Assembly (NCBI GenBank): GCA_963783505.1
Contig: CAWAOP010000057.1
Location: 1-64,000 of the forward strand
Direction: 5' to 3'
From: BOG-224 sp963783505
GTDB taxonomy: Bacteria > Acidobacteriota > Terriglobia > Bryobacterales > Bryobacteraceae
Length of the DNA stretch: 64,000 nucleotides
Position numbers and translations under genes: made by a program. A model generated the notes under the pieces. That model worked only from the letters and a program-made list of their open reading frames with translations. It did not search any database and was not told the origin of the DNA. Shown piece by piece: positions 17,198 through 26,079 of the stretch (positions are counted from its first letter, which is position 1; each line of letters starts with the position of its first letter).

Positions 17198-18169
17198 TCA
17201 ATAACTCAGCAGCCAGCGCGCCTTGTCGAGGACCTTTTCCGCATTGGGGAGGAACGCGTCTTCCAGCGACTGGCTGTACGGAATCGGCGTATCGGGCGCC
17301 GTGACGCGCACGATGGGGCCGTCCAGGTGGTCGAACACGCTCTCTGAAATTGTCGCCGCCAATTCGCCCGCCATACCGCCGGTGCGGGTGTCTTCGTGCA
17401 GGAGCAAGACCTTCGAAGTTTTCCGCGCGCTGGCGCAAACTGTCTCGCGATCCAACGGCGCAAGCGTACGCAAATCCACGACTTCGACCGATGAGCCTTC
17501 GCCATCGAGCCTTTCGGCGGCTTCCAGCGCCGTCCAGACCATTGCGCCGTAGGTGATGATGCTCAGATCCGAACCCTCGCGCACCACCTTGGCTTTGCCG
17601 ATGGGCACGGTATAGTCGCCCTCCGGCAGGTCTTCTTTGATGCGGCGGTAGAGGCCCTTGTGCTCGAAGAAGAGCACGGGGTCGTTATCGCGGATGGCGG
17701 ACTTGAGCAGGCCCTTCGCGTCGTAAGCCGTGGCGGGTGCGACCACCTTCAGGCCGGGCGTTCGAACGAACCACATCTCCGGATTCTGCGAGTGGAACGG
17801 CCCGCCGTGGATTCCGCCGCCCGAAGGAGCACGGACTACGATCGGCGCCGCGGCGCCCCACCGGTACCGGGACTTGGCGGCGAAGTTCACAAGTTGATCG
17901 AAGGCGCAGGTAATGAAGTCGGCGAACTGCATTTCCGCGACCGGCCGCAGTCCCATGTACGAGGCTCCGATCGCCGCGCCCACAATAGCCGCTTCCGAAA
18001 TAGGGGTATCGACGACGCGCTTCGCCCCGAAGTGTTCGTAAAAGCCTTCGGTTACTCGGAACGCGCCGCCATACACGCCCACGTCTTCGCCGAGCACAAA
18101 GACGTTCGGATCGCGCTCCATTTCCTCCCATAGCGCCTGGCGGAGGGCCTCAATGTAGGTGGTCGGCAT
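17198..18169 (-). CDS. pdhB: Pyruvate (2-oxo acid) dehydrogenase E1 component, beta subunit
   Basis: 323 residues. The N-terminus (MPTTYIEALRQALWEEMERD, FVLGEDVGVYGGAF) and the transketolase C-terminal domain are standard for E1-beta of the alpha2-beta2 type. With the alpha subunit it decarboxylates a 2-oxo acid using thiamine diphosphate and passes the acyl group to E2. The alpha gene ends 2 bases upstream. E2 and E3 genes are not in the window. Acetoin dehydrogenase (AcoB) or the branched-chain enzyme remain alternatives. Confidence 0.88.
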   Translation of the reverse strand: MPTTYIEALRQALWEEMERDPNVFVLGEDVGVYGGAFRVTEGFYEHFGAKRVVDTPISEAAIVGAAIGASYMGLRPVAEMQFADFITCAFDQLVNFAAKSRYRWGAAAPIVVRAPSGGGIHGGPFHSQNPEMWFVRTPGLKVVAPATAYDAKGLLKSAIRDNDPVLFFEHKGLYRRIKEDLPEGDYTVPIGKAKVVREGSDLSIITYGAMVWTALEAAERLDGEGSSVEVVDLRTLAPLDRETVCASARKTSKVLLLHEDTRTGGMAGELAATISESVFDHLDGPIVRVTAPDTPIPYSQSLEDAFLPNAEKVLDKARWLLSY

Positions 18170-18171
18170 GG

Positions 18172-19170
18172 CTACTCGCTCTCGTAGACGCCGTCAAGGA
18201 GCGTCGCGGGATCGGGATACGGGCTGGCTTCCGCCCAGGCCACGGCTTCGTCAGTCTCCTGCCGCACGCGGGCGCGGAGGGCTTCGATTTCACTCTTATC
18301 GGCCCAGCCTTCCTCCAACATGCGGGCTTCGAGCCGGACGATCGGATCGAGCTTGCCCCATTCTTCAAACAACGCGGGCGGGACGTAGTGCGCCGAGTCG
18401 TGCGCGGAATGGCCGGTCATGCGGAACGTCTTGCACTCGATCAGGTACGGCCCGTGACCGCCGCGCGCGTGGGCCAGCGCCCGGCGCGTTGCTTCCGCCA
18501 CCGCCAGAACGTCGTTGCCGTCGACGATTTCGGCCGGCGTGTTGTAGGCCGCGCCGCGGTCGGCCACATTGGCGCAGGCCATCTGCGCGGACATGGGCGT
18601 GGAATACGCGTACTGATTGTTGTTGCAGATCCACACCACGGGCAGCTTCTGAACGGAAGCCAGGTTCATGCCCTCGTGCCAGTGGCCGAGGCTGGTCGAT
18701 CCTTCGCCGAACCAGCACATGGCCACGTTCTTCGAACCCTTATACTTGAGAGCCATGGCGACCCCGGCCGCCACCGGCACCGTGGCCGCAAGCGCGCTGA
18801 TGATGGCCACCAGGTTGAGCTTCAAATCGCCCATGTGCATGTTGCCATCGCGGCCGCGGGTGACGCCTCCCTCGCGGCCCATATACTGAGCCAATATGTT
18901 CCTTGCGGGGATGCCGCGGATGAGGAATGCGGCCATATCGCGGTGGGACGGCAAGAGAACGTCTTCGGGTTCCGCCGTCAGCGCGGCGCCCGTAGAGATG
19001 GCCTCCTGACCGCGACCCACATAGACGCCGCCGAGGATCTTGCCTTGGCGATAGAGCTTCCGCTCGATGCGGTCTTCCAGTTCCCGCATGAGCGTCATGT
19101 AGTAAAAGCACCGGTGCGCAAAGTCGGCCCCGGCTCCGCGTGCCGCGGGAGCGATTTGAGTGGCGCTCAT
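18172..19170 (-). CDS. pdhA: Pyruvate (2-oxo acid) dehydrogenase E1 component, alpha subunit
   Basis: 332 residues of the E1-alpha family. The thiamine diphosphate and Mg site is visible (GEGSTSLGHWHEG ... NNNQYAYSTP), as are RGHGPYLIE and the phosphorylation-loop-like TGHSAHDSA. It is the first gene of a two-gene operon with the beta subunit, 2 bases apart. Substrate choice among pyruvate, acetoin and branched-chain 2-oxo acids cannot be fixed without E2. Confidence 0.88.
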   Translation of the reverse strand: MSATQIAPAARGAGADFAHRCFYYMTLMRELEDRIERKLYRQGKILGGVYVGRGQEAISTGAALTAEPEDVLLPSHRDMAAFLIRGIPARNILAQYMGREGGVTRGRDGNMHMGDLKLNLVAIISALAATVPVAAGVAMALKYKGSKNVAMCWFGEGSTSLGHWHEGMNLASVQKLPVVWICNNNQYAYSTPMSAQMACANVADRGAAYNTPAEIVDGNDVLAVAEATRRALAHARGGHGPYLIECKTFRMTGHSAHDSAHYVPPALFEEWGKLDPIVRLEARMLEEGWADKSEIEALRARVRQETDEAVAWAEASPYPDPATLLDGVYESE

Positions 19171-19228
19171 GGACGGCGTTTCGCTCTTCTGAGTCTCTTG
19201 AAGGTAGTATAACTCGGGCGGTGAGGGC

Positions 19229-19714
19229 CTACATCTTGTAGCGGCCCAGATCCTCGTCGTTGAGACCCTCGAGCCAGCGGCGGAGCTCCTCGTTGGCGAC
19301 CTTATCGGATAGGCCGGCCGCCTGCTTGGAGGATTTCAATACGCTCTCTTCCACGTAGATCGGGCAGTCGAGGCGCAGGGCCAGAGCCAGCGCGTCGCTG
19401 GGGCGGGAATCGACGGAGATCAACTCGCCGTCGCGATCCAGCCAAATCACTGCGTAAAAGGTATCGTCTTTCAGTTCGCTCACCACGACTTTACGCATTC
19501 CGGCGTTCAAGCCGAAAAGCAGGCTCTTGATCAGGTCGTGGGTCATCGGGCGGGGCGTGGAAACCTTTTCGATTTCGAGCGCGATCGCGTTCGCTTCGTA
19601 CACCCCCACCCAAATGGGCAGCATGGCCGTGCCGTTCACGTCCTTGAGGACGACGATGGGCATGTTGTTCACCGGGTCCATCATCAACCCGCGAATTTTC
19701 ATTTCGATTTCCAC
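19229..19714 (-). CDS. Bifunctional nuclease family protein (DUF151)
   Basis: 161 residues. The conserved DUF151 core is clear: LPIWVGVYEANAIALEIE, RPMTHDLIKSLL, DSRPSDALALALR, PIYVEESVL. The GTG at 19714 has a perfect AGGAGG 6 bases upstream, favouring it over the ATG at 19702. Members have been reported with RNase/DNase activity in plants and are widespread but poorly understood in bacteria. It follows miaB after 20 bases, so the two may be co-transcribed. Confidence 0.85.
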   Translation of the reverse strand: MEIEMKIRGLMMDPVNNMPIVVLKDVNGTAMLPIWVGVYEANAIALEIEKVSTPRPMTHDLIKSLLFGLNAGMRKVVVSELKDDTFYAVIWLDRDGELISVDSRPSDALALALRLDCPIYVEESVLKSSKQAAGLSDKVANEELRRWLEGLNDEDLGRYKM

Positions 19715-19734
19715 CAGCGCCCTCCTGTTCTCAA

Positions 19735-21072
19735 TTACAACACAGCCGCGCTCTCACCCACCAAGGAGTTGGGGCCCGAGCGCGTCACGCGGACCGGCAG
19801 GTAGCGGCCTTCCAGAGATCCACCGCCGCTGCCCCACGCGAAGTTGATCACCCGGTTGTCGGACGTGCGACCGATCCACTGGCCAAGCGCCAGATTGCGG
19901 CCTTCCACCAGCGCCTCCACCGTGCGGCCGATCCACGCAGCGTTCCGGCGCAACTGGATGGAGCGCTGCTTTTCCTGGAGGATGGCCAGGCGCCTCTGTT
20001 TTTCCTCTTCCGGGATCTTGTCTTCCATGGCGAGCGCGGCGGTGTTGGGACGCGGGGAGTACTTGAAGCTGAACAGCGAGTCGTATTCCACTTCGTCCAG
20101 CAGGCGCAGCGTCTCTTCGAAATCGGCTTCGGTTTCGCCGGGGAATCCGACAATGATGTCCGTGGTGATGGCGTACCTGCGGCGCGCGCTTTTCAGCCAC
20201 TCGATGCGTTCAAGATATTCGTCGCGCGAATACTGGCGGTCCATGGCGGCCAGCACGCGGCTGGAGCCGGACTGCACGGGCAGATGGACGTGATCGCAGA
20301 TATTTTCGTGCGCGTCCATTGCCTCCACGATTTCCTTGCCGAAGTCGCGCGGGTGCGACGTAGCGTACCGCACGCGCCGGATTCCGGGCACGGCGGCGAC
20401 GTGAGCCAGGAGCCCGGCGAAATCGCAGGCTTCGGGCGACGGGTCGCGGTAGCTGTTCACGTTTTGCCCGAGCAACTGAATTTCGGTATAGCCGTGCTCG
20501 GCCAGATCGCGGGATTCGGCCAGGACGCTCTTCACCGTGCGGCTGCGTTCCGGGCCGCGCGTGAACGGCACCACGCAATAGGCGCAGGATTTATCGCAGC
20601 CTTCGATGATGGTGATATACGCGCGATGGGGATTGTCCCGGCGCGTGAACGGCGTATCGAAGGTGTCTTCGGTGTCCAGGCTCAGTCCGGTGACGCGGCG
20701 GTTGCCGGCCTCGATCTGAGTAAGCATTTCGCCGAGGCGCGAATAACTGGCGGACCCGGCCACAAGACTGACGTGAGGCGCGCGTTCGAAAATGCGCTCG
20801 CCTTCCTGTTGGGCCACGCAGCCCAGGACGCCGAAGATCTTGCCGTTCTTGGCCTGGCGCTTGAAGTTTTGCAGACGTTGAAAGACCTTCTGCTCGGCCT
20901 TGTCGCGTATGCTGCACGTGTTGTAGAGGACCAGCGCCGCGTCATCCGGCGCATCCACCTGCATGTAGCCCCGCGCCAGAAGCGTGCCCGCGACTTTTTC
21001 CGTGTCGTGGACATTCATCTGGCAACCGAAGGTCTCTATATAGAAAGTCTTCCCGCTCACCGTTAGTTTCAT
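19735..21072 (-). CDS. miaB: tRNA-2-methylthio-N6-dimethylallyladenosine synthase MiaB
   Basis: 445 residues from ATG 21072 (KTFYIETFGCQMNVHD at the N-terminus); a longer frame to 21180 lacks conservation. Three N-terminal Cys bind one 4Fe-4S cluster (FGCQMN, YNTCSIRDKAE, GCVAQQEG) and the radical SAM CxxxCxxC is GCDKSCAYCVVPFTRG. A C-terminal TRAM domain follows. It adds a methylthio group to i6A37 of tRNAs reading U-starting codons. Complete and of normal length. Confidence 0.95.
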   Translation of the reverse strand: MKLTVSGKTFYIETFGCQMNVHDTEKVAGTLLARGYMQVDAPDDAALVLYNTCSIRDKAEQKVFQRLQNFKRQAKNGKIFGVLGCVAQQEGERIFERAPHVSLVAGSASYSRLGEMLTQIEAGNRRVTGLSLDTEDTFDTPFTRRDNPHRAYITIIEGCDKSCAYCVVPFTRGPERSRTVKSVLAESRDLAEHGYTEIQLLGQNVNSYRDPSPEACDFAGLLAHVAAVPGIRRVRYATSHPRDFGKEIVEAMDAHENICDHVHLPVQSGSSRVLAAMDRQYSRDEYLERIEWLKSARRRYAITTDIIVGFPGETEADFEETLRLLDEVEYDSLFSFKYSPRPNTAALAMEDKIPEEEKQRRLAILQEKQRSIQLRRNAAWIGRTVEALVEGRNLALGQWIGRTSDNRVINFAWGSGGGSLEGRYLPVRVTRSGPNSLVGESAAVL

Positions 21073-21244
21073 TGTAATGGACCCGGTGGGGCGGGCTTTC
21101 GGCCGGCCCATCGCCGCGGGCGACGCGCTTGCGTCCGAATCTTGCACTGCATTACCGCTTCCGAATTCCGGTGTCGTCAAGGGACTGAGTTTGGCGATTC
21201 TCGCGGATTGAATGCAGACGCGCGAAAGGGCTCATAATGAAGTG

Positions 21245-21634
21245 GTGCGCATCCTAATCCTGTTCTTGACCGCTTGCGGACTTTTCGCCCAGTCTCAAGC
21301 CGCGGCTCCGAAGTTTACCCGCGAGGGCATTCGCCCGGCCAGAGGAAACCCGAAAGCCCTGGCGCCTTCCATGGTGGTGGAGCTTTATGGAACGGGCATG
21401 GCCCCCGATCCGTGGTGCGGGCAGGAACGGATGCCGAAGACGCCTTACCCTCGCGAAATCTGCGGAGTCAGGGTTCTGGTGGGCGCGAGCCCGTCGGAAC
21501 TGCTGTACGTCAGCGCCACCCAAATCAATCTCAAGATTCCGACCGACGCTCCGGTCGAAGGGTCCGCGCCGTTTCAAGTGTGCGTCGCCAAAGTTTGCAG
21601 CGACCCGGTGACCATGCCGTTCAGCGCACACTGA
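21245..21634 (+). CDS. Small secreted protein resembling the Solibacter TIGR03437 C-terminal domain
   Basis: About 130 residues from a GTG near 21245 (another GTG at 21242, ATG at 21212). A signal sequence (RILILFLTACGLFAQ) is followed by one beta-rich domain: VVELYGTGMAP, GVRVLVGASPSELLYVSATQINLKIP. The phrase LYVSATQINLKIP and the preceding loop match the pattern of the domain found at the C-termini of large Solibacter secreted proteins. Here it stands alone. The Cys residues WC, IC and VC may form disulfides. Function unknown. Confidence 0.65.
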   Translation: MRILILFLTACGLFAQSQAAAPKFTREGIRPARGNPKALAPSMVVELYGTGMAPDPWCGQERMPKTPYPREICGVRVLVGASPSELLYVSATQINLKIPTDAPVEGSAPFQVCVAKVCSDPVTMPFSAH

Positions 21635-21716
21635 TGGCCGTCTCCTGTGAGACGGGAGTCATCCCGAGGTTTCAAAAGCCCGCCGCCGGCGTAGGGACTT
21701 CCCGCGGTGCGATGCC

Positions 21717-24341
21717 TCAGGGGAGAGGAACGCGGTAGAGGTTCCGGTGGACGCTGGTCCTGGTGAATGCGTAGGTGGATGGGCTCAGTCCCGGCGCGAT
21801 GGGAGACGCCTGTACGACCTGCACGCCGGGCGATTTCGCCAAGTCGTCCTCCGAGCGAAATCCGCCGGCCAGGATAGAGGGCAGCATCGAACCGCCGCGG
21901 AGAGGAAATGCGTAAGTGCGGGGCGCCCCTTGGGCCATCTCCGCCATACCGACGTGCGTCTCTCCAAAATGCAGGTAGAAGTAGCGGCCGTCCGGAGCCC
22001 ATGCCACGCGGCAGCGGGCGCAAAGCCGCGTGGGGGCTCCGCCATCGGTAGGGAAGAGCAACTGGGCGTTGGGCGACTCCTCGTCGGGCACGGTGGCCCA
22101 GGCGACCGACCATTTGCCATCGGGTGAAGTATGGGCCAGCGCCAGGATGGGGGTCTCGGAGATCTTTCGCCGGCCCGTGCCGTCCGCGTGCATCCGATAG
22201 AGGTAGTTGGTATTGCCCTCGGAGGACCGGAAGAGTATGTCGCCATCGGGCCCGAACCGGGGGGCGCTATCGTCACCCGACGACACCCTGCGAGGCGGGA
22301 AACGGCCGTCGAGCGCCGCCAGCCAGATCTCCGATTTCCGGCCGGGCTTGGAGAACGCATACAGCAGCCGCTTCTCGTCGCGAGAAACGTCGAAGCCGGT
22401 GTCGAAGCCCGAGACGGAAATGCCGGGGAGCAGGCTCTCGCTGTGGTCCGAGCCGACATCCCACCTTCGAAGCTCGCGGCCTTCCAGGTAGTAGAGGCGT
22501 TTGCCATCGGGAGAAAAGACGGGCGCCGTGGCAAAGCCTTGGGAGGAAACCTGGCGGTCGCCGGCCGAGTCGTGAAACCAGACTTCGCCCTGCTCCTGAC
22601 CTACGGAAGTGATTAGGGACCGGCCGTCCGGCGCGATGGCGATACCTTCCTCCTTGTTCGGCCCGGAGGTAACTTGCTCGGGATCGCCTCCACTGGCGCG
22701 CTGACGCCAGATGTGGAAGCTGCCGCCGGCATCGGAGGCAAAGTACATCCACTTTCCGTCCGGTGACCAGGCCGCGTCGGTGCAGCCGCCCGTCAGCGGT
22801 CCTACCCTGCGGCCGGGCGAACTTCCGTCGAGCTGCGTCAGGCGGCACGGCAGCCATCCCGAGTTTTCCATTTCGGCCAGCAAGACGGCCTTGCCGCCGG
22901 GCGCAAGCGCCGAGCGGTGCGCCATGCCGCGCTCGTGCGGCGGCACGTACACATCGTGCTCCTCGGCGCGGCTCTCGCGCGAGGTGACGAGGGCCATGTG
23001 GGCGCCGGATTTGATTTCGGAAAACAGCAATTGGTCCGGGCCGATCCAGCGCAGGCCGCTGGCGTTGGCGAGCATGAGGCGCGGCTCGCCGCCGAGCACG
23101 GGGACGATCCAGGTGTCCCAGGGAAACGCGACGGTATAGGCGATGCGCGAGCCGTCCCGGGTGAAGACCGGGCTCATCTTGCTGCGGTTGTCCCGGGTGA
23201 GTTGGACGGGCTCGCCGGCGGGTAGCAGTTTGACGTAAATCTGGCCTTCGGTGAAGAAGGTCCCCGGGCCGCGCACGAAGGCCAGGAATCTGCCGTCGGG
23301 CGAGAGGGCGGGCTGCGTGGCCGAATCGGTAAAGTTGGTCAGTTGCTGCCATTCGGCAACGCGGGGCGCCGCATGGCGGTCGTGAAGCGCCCAGACCGCG
23401 GCCCCAATGGCCGCCAGCGCCAGGAGCGCGGCGAAGCCGAGCGCCCAAGTCCGCCGGCGCGCGGCCGGACGGGCTGGCGCGGGCGGCAGTTTGCCCGATT
23501 CCGATTCCTCCTTCAATTCGTCCAGAGCCACTTTGAGATCGGCCATGTTCTGGAAACGGCGCGCGGGATCCTTGCGCAAACAACGGGCGACGATCCGCTC
23601 GAGCTCAGGCGGAAATCCGTCGGGAAGAGCGGGCGGCTCCATGTGCAGTATCGCCGCCAGCGTCAGTGCTGCCGTATCGCGCCGGAACGGCCGGGTTCCG
23701 GTCAGCATTTCGTACAACAACGATCCGAAGCTGAAGATGTCCGAGCGGGCGTCCACCGTCTTCCCTTCGGCTTGTTCGGGAGACATGTAGGCGGCCGTGC
23801 CCACAATCATGCCCAGATCGGTTGGCTGCCGCGCGGTCAGGGTCTGGGCTTCGGCGCCGGCCGGGGCGATTTCGGCCAGTTTGGCCAGGCCGAAATCGAG
23901 TACTTTCACCCGGCCTTCGGGAGTCGCCATCACGTTGCCGGGCTTGAGGTCACGGTGGACAATCCCAGCCGCGTGCGCGGCGGCCAGCGCATCGGCGATC
24001 TGGATGGCGTACCTCAGGGCCTCGCTCAGCTTCAGCCCCTTGCGCCCGATGAACTCGTCGAGCGTCTTCCCCTCGATGTGCTCCATCGCGATGAAGTCGA
24101 TGCCGTCCGATTGGCCGATGTCGTATACGGTGACGATGTTGGGGTGGTTGAGTGCGGAGGCCGCCTGGGCTTCCTGGACGAAACGTTGCTTGCGCTCCGG
24201 GTCGGTCACTTTTTCGGGAGGCAGTACCTTGAGGGCGACGAAGCGCTTCAGTCGCGTGTCGCGGGCCTTGTAAACGACGCCCATGCCGCCTTCGCCGAGC
24301 TTTTCGAGTACTTCGTAATGAGAGATGGTGCGACCGATCAT
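21717..24341 (-). CDS. Membrane Ser/Thr protein kinase with extracytoplasmic beta-propeller
   Basis: 874 residues. Kinase domain at about 1-275: GEGGMGVVY loop, catalytic Lys in VALKVL, HRDLKPGN, DFG and GTAAYMSPEQ, so it should be active. One membrane helix near 300-320 follows a Pro/Ala/Arg-rich linker. The remainder is a WD40/TolB-like propeller with repeated SPDGK blades (FSPDGKRLYYLEG, APDGRS). This is the usual acidobacterial sensor kinase layout: the outer propeller senses and the cytoplasmic kinase signals. The ligand is unknown. Confidence 0.92.
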   Translation of the reverse strand: MIGRTISHYEVLEKLGEGGMGVVYKARDTRLKRFVALKVLPPEKVTDPERKQRFVQEAQAASALNHPNIVTVYDIGQSDGIDFIAMEHIEGKTLDEFIGRKGLKLSEALRYAIQIADALAAAHAAGIVHRDLKPGNVMATPEGRVKVLDFGLAKLAEIAPAGAEAQTLTARQPTDLGMIVGTAAYMSPEQAEGKTVDARSDIFSFGSLLYEMLTGTRPFRRDTAALTLAAILHMEPPALPDGFPPELERIVARCLRKDPARRFQNMADLKVALDELKEESESGKLPPAPARPAARRRTWALGFAALLALAAIGAAVWALHDRHAAPRVAEWQQLTNFTDSATQPALSPDGRFLAFVRGPGTFFTEGQIYVKLLPAGEPVQLTRDNRSKMSPVFTRDGSRIAYTVAFPWDTWIVPVLGGEPRLMLANASGLRWIGPDQLLFSEIKSGAHMALVTSRESRAEEHDVYVPPHERGMAHRSALAPGGKAVLLAEMENSGWLPCRLTQLDGSSPGRRVGPLTGGCTDAAWSPDGKWMYFASDAGGSFHIWRQRASGGDPEQVTSGPNKEEGIAIAPDGRSLITSVGQEQGEVWFHDSAGDRQVSSQGFATAPVFSPDGKRLYYLEGRELRRWDVGSDHSESLLPGISVSGFDTGFDVSRDEKRLLYAFSKPGRKSEIWLAALDGRFPPRRVSSGDDSAPRFGPDGDILFRSSEGNTNYLYRMHADGTGRRKISETPILALAHTSPDGKWSVAWATVPDEESPNAQLLFPTDGGAPTRLCARCRVAWAPDGRYFYLHFGETHVGMAEMAQGAPRTYAFPLRGGSMLPSILAGGFRSEDDLAKSPGVQVVQASPIAPGLSPSTYAFTRTSVHRNLYRVPLP

Positions 24342-24392
24342 CAGACAGCGGGGCCTTTTGGTTAGTCTACACCCGAAGGATTCAATGCGCCA

Positions 24393-24428
24393 AACTATGG
24401 CACGAACTATGGCACGAATTCATGGCAT
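24393..24428 (+). promoter_or_regulatory. Tandem 12-bp repeats ahead of the toxin-antitoxin pair
   Basis: AACTATGGCACG occurs twice back to back (24393-24404, 24405-24416), then a degenerate third unit (AATTCATGGCAT). It lies 23-58 bases upstream of the antitoxin ATG, where antitoxins usually bind to repress their own operon. That it is an operator is inference from position. Confidence 0.45.
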
Positions 24429-24450
24429 AATCGATAGGGGATCTGGCGCC

Positions 24451-24711
24451 ATGCAAAACTTCCATCTTCCACTGCCGGAGCAAACCTATGCGCATCTCCG
24501 CGCCGAGGCCGAACGGGAACAGGTTTCGGCGACTGCACTCGCGCGCCAGGCCATCGATTCCTGGCTGCGGCAGAGGATGCGGCAGGCACGGCACGACGAA
24601 ATTGCAGCTTATGCGGCGCTGATGGCCGGCACGAGCCTGGATTTGGATACAGAACTGGAATCGGCCGGGGTCGAGCACCTGATCGAGACCGGTCGGGCCA
24701 AGCGGAAATGA
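24451..24711 (+). CDS. Antitoxin partner of the MazF/PemK toxin
   Basis: 86 residues from ATG 24451. A short ribbon-like N-terminus (MQNFHLPLPEQTYAHLRAEA) followed by a helix with Ala-Leu-Ala-Arg (SATALARQAIDSWL) is consistent with a ribbon-helix-helix DNA-binding antitoxin; the C-terminal ~30 residues would wrap the toxin. The stop overlaps the toxin ATG (ATGA, 24708-24711). A frame from 24325 is longer but overlaps the kinase start region and lacks the antitoxin-like beginning. Confidence 0.75.
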   Translation: MQNFHLPLPEQTYAHLRAEAEREQVSATALARQAIDSWLRQRMRQARHDEIAAYAALMAGTSLDLDTELESAGVEHLIETGRAKRK

Positions 24712-25055
24712 AGCGCGGTGAAGTTTACTGGGCCAGCTTGGCGCCCCGGTCGGGATCGGAGCAAACGGGGCGGCGACCGGTGATCCTGATGTCCCACGAT
24801 GCCTTTAACCAGACCCCCGCATGGAGATCGATCATCGTGGTCCCGATCACGACCTCCACGGCCCAGGCACGGCGTAGCCCGACAGTCGTTGAGATCGCTC
24901 CCAGCGCCGCGGGGCTCACAAAGACTAGCTTCGCGGTGTGTCATCAAGTGACTACCCTCGACAGGGCAAAGCTGACCAGAAAGGTGGGTACGCTGCCGCC
25001 CGAAGACCTGCGAGCTGTTGAAGAAGGCGTCAAGGCGGCGATGGATCTGGAGTAG
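24708..25055 (+). CDS. MazF/PemK-family mRNA interferase toxin
   Basis: 115 residues. MKRGEVYWASLAPRSGSEQTGRRPVILMS is the PemK/MazF opening, with the conserved RGEVYW and GRRPV; later TSFAVCHQVTTLD and the LPPEDL helix complete the fold. These toxins cut mRNA at short sites when the antitoxin is lost. It is translationally coupled to the antitoxin. After it, 184 bases without a gene include a GCCGCG/CGCGGC dyad. Confidence 0.88.
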   Translation: MKRGEVYWASLAPRSGSEQTGRRPVILMSHDAFNQTPAWRSIIVVPITTSTAQARRSPTVVEIAPSAAGLTKTSFAVCHQVTTLDRAKLTRKVGTLPPEDLRAVEEGVKAAMDLE

Positions 25056-25239
25056 TTGCCGCGGTCGCGGCTGCGCTCGGTTGTCGTGAGCCGTCGGAAA
25101 CAGTTTCTGATTCGGCCCGACTCAAGTCGTGCCCTGATACGAACCACAACACAATTTCGACCGATTCTCGATTATGGGAAAACTAAGTGACATTGGGCTT
25201 GACAGCCCGCGCCACCGAGCTAACTGAACGGTGACGCGC

Positions 25240-26079
25240 TTAGCTCACTTCCATCCGAATTTCGTACTGCATGGCCGCCTCGGCCGCGCCGCGGAACGTG
25301 CCTGTGATGGGGGCGGCGAAAACCGGGTCGGCCGCGGCGGCGACTGGGATGTGAAACTGCGTGACCGCCAGGCCGCGGCTGGGGTCGTAACCGCGCCAGC
25401 CGCCGCCTTGCAGGTAGACTTCGGCCCAGGCGTGCATTTCGCCGCCATCGGGTCCCAGCGCGGCGGCGCGCTCATAGCCGCTGACGAAGCGGGCGGCGAT
25501 GCCTACGGTGCGGCACGCGGCGCAGAAGAGAACGGCCGTGTCGCGGCACGAGCCTTGCCGGCTCGCGAGCGTACGCTCGGGCGGCTGCGGCGGCCCTTCG
25601 CGGCGGATCAGTTGGGTGGTGGTCTCGAAGAGCCTCCGGTTCAACGCCGCCAGAAACTCCATGGTCCGCCAGGACGACTCCCGCGCCAGTTCGTGGGCGA
25701 ACTCGCGGACCTCGCCGTTGTGGTCCATTCCAAGGTAGGCCGCGAGCGGAATGCGCAAGGGTTCCGCGTACTGAATGGGGATATCCGTATCGCCCGATTG
25801 CAGGAGAAACTCGAACGGATTCTCGCGCAGCGTCTCCACCAGGAACGATACGCGGAGGGAAAGCCGTTCCACGAGTCCCTCGAACCATGCGTTCGTAACG
25901 GAGTTGCCGTCCTGGTCGAGCGCCGCGGCTCGCAGCGCCGGCGGCGGATCGATCTCCAGCGAGTATTCGAGAAGGCGCTCGGTCGCGTCCTCGCGCGGGC
26001 GGAGGCGAATGGCGTGCGGTTCCAGATGTACGGGACTGCTGTAGCGGTACTCGGTCGAGTGGACTACCGCGAAACGCAT
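25240..26079 (-). CDS. Transglutaminase-like cysteine protease-fold protein of the Anbu cluster
   Basis: 279 residues from ATG 26079 (MRFAVVHSTEYRYSSPV); this start overlaps the 3' end of the peptidase gene by 16 bases. The N-terminal beta domain and then the transglutaminase core are seen, with Cys in RQGSCRDTAVLF, His in EMHAWAEVYL and Asp in GYDPSRG. Members near ATP-grasp and alpha-E genes are thought to process or crosslink peptides. It is the last gene of the cluster that starts at 29384. Confidence 0.88.
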   Translation of the reverse strand: MRFAVVHSTEYRYSSPVHLEPHAIRLRPREDATERLLEYSLEIDPPPALRAAALDQDGNSVTNAWFEGLVERLSLRVSFLVETLRENPFEFLLQSGDTDIPIQYAEPLRIPLAAYLGMDHNGEVREFAHELARESSWRTMEFLAALNRRLFETTTQLIRREGPPQPPERTLASRQGSCRDTAVLFCAACRTVGIAARFVSGYERAAALGPDGGEMHAWAEVYLQGGGWRGYDPSRGLAVTQFHIPVAAAADPVFAAPITGTFRGAAEAAMQYEIRMEVS

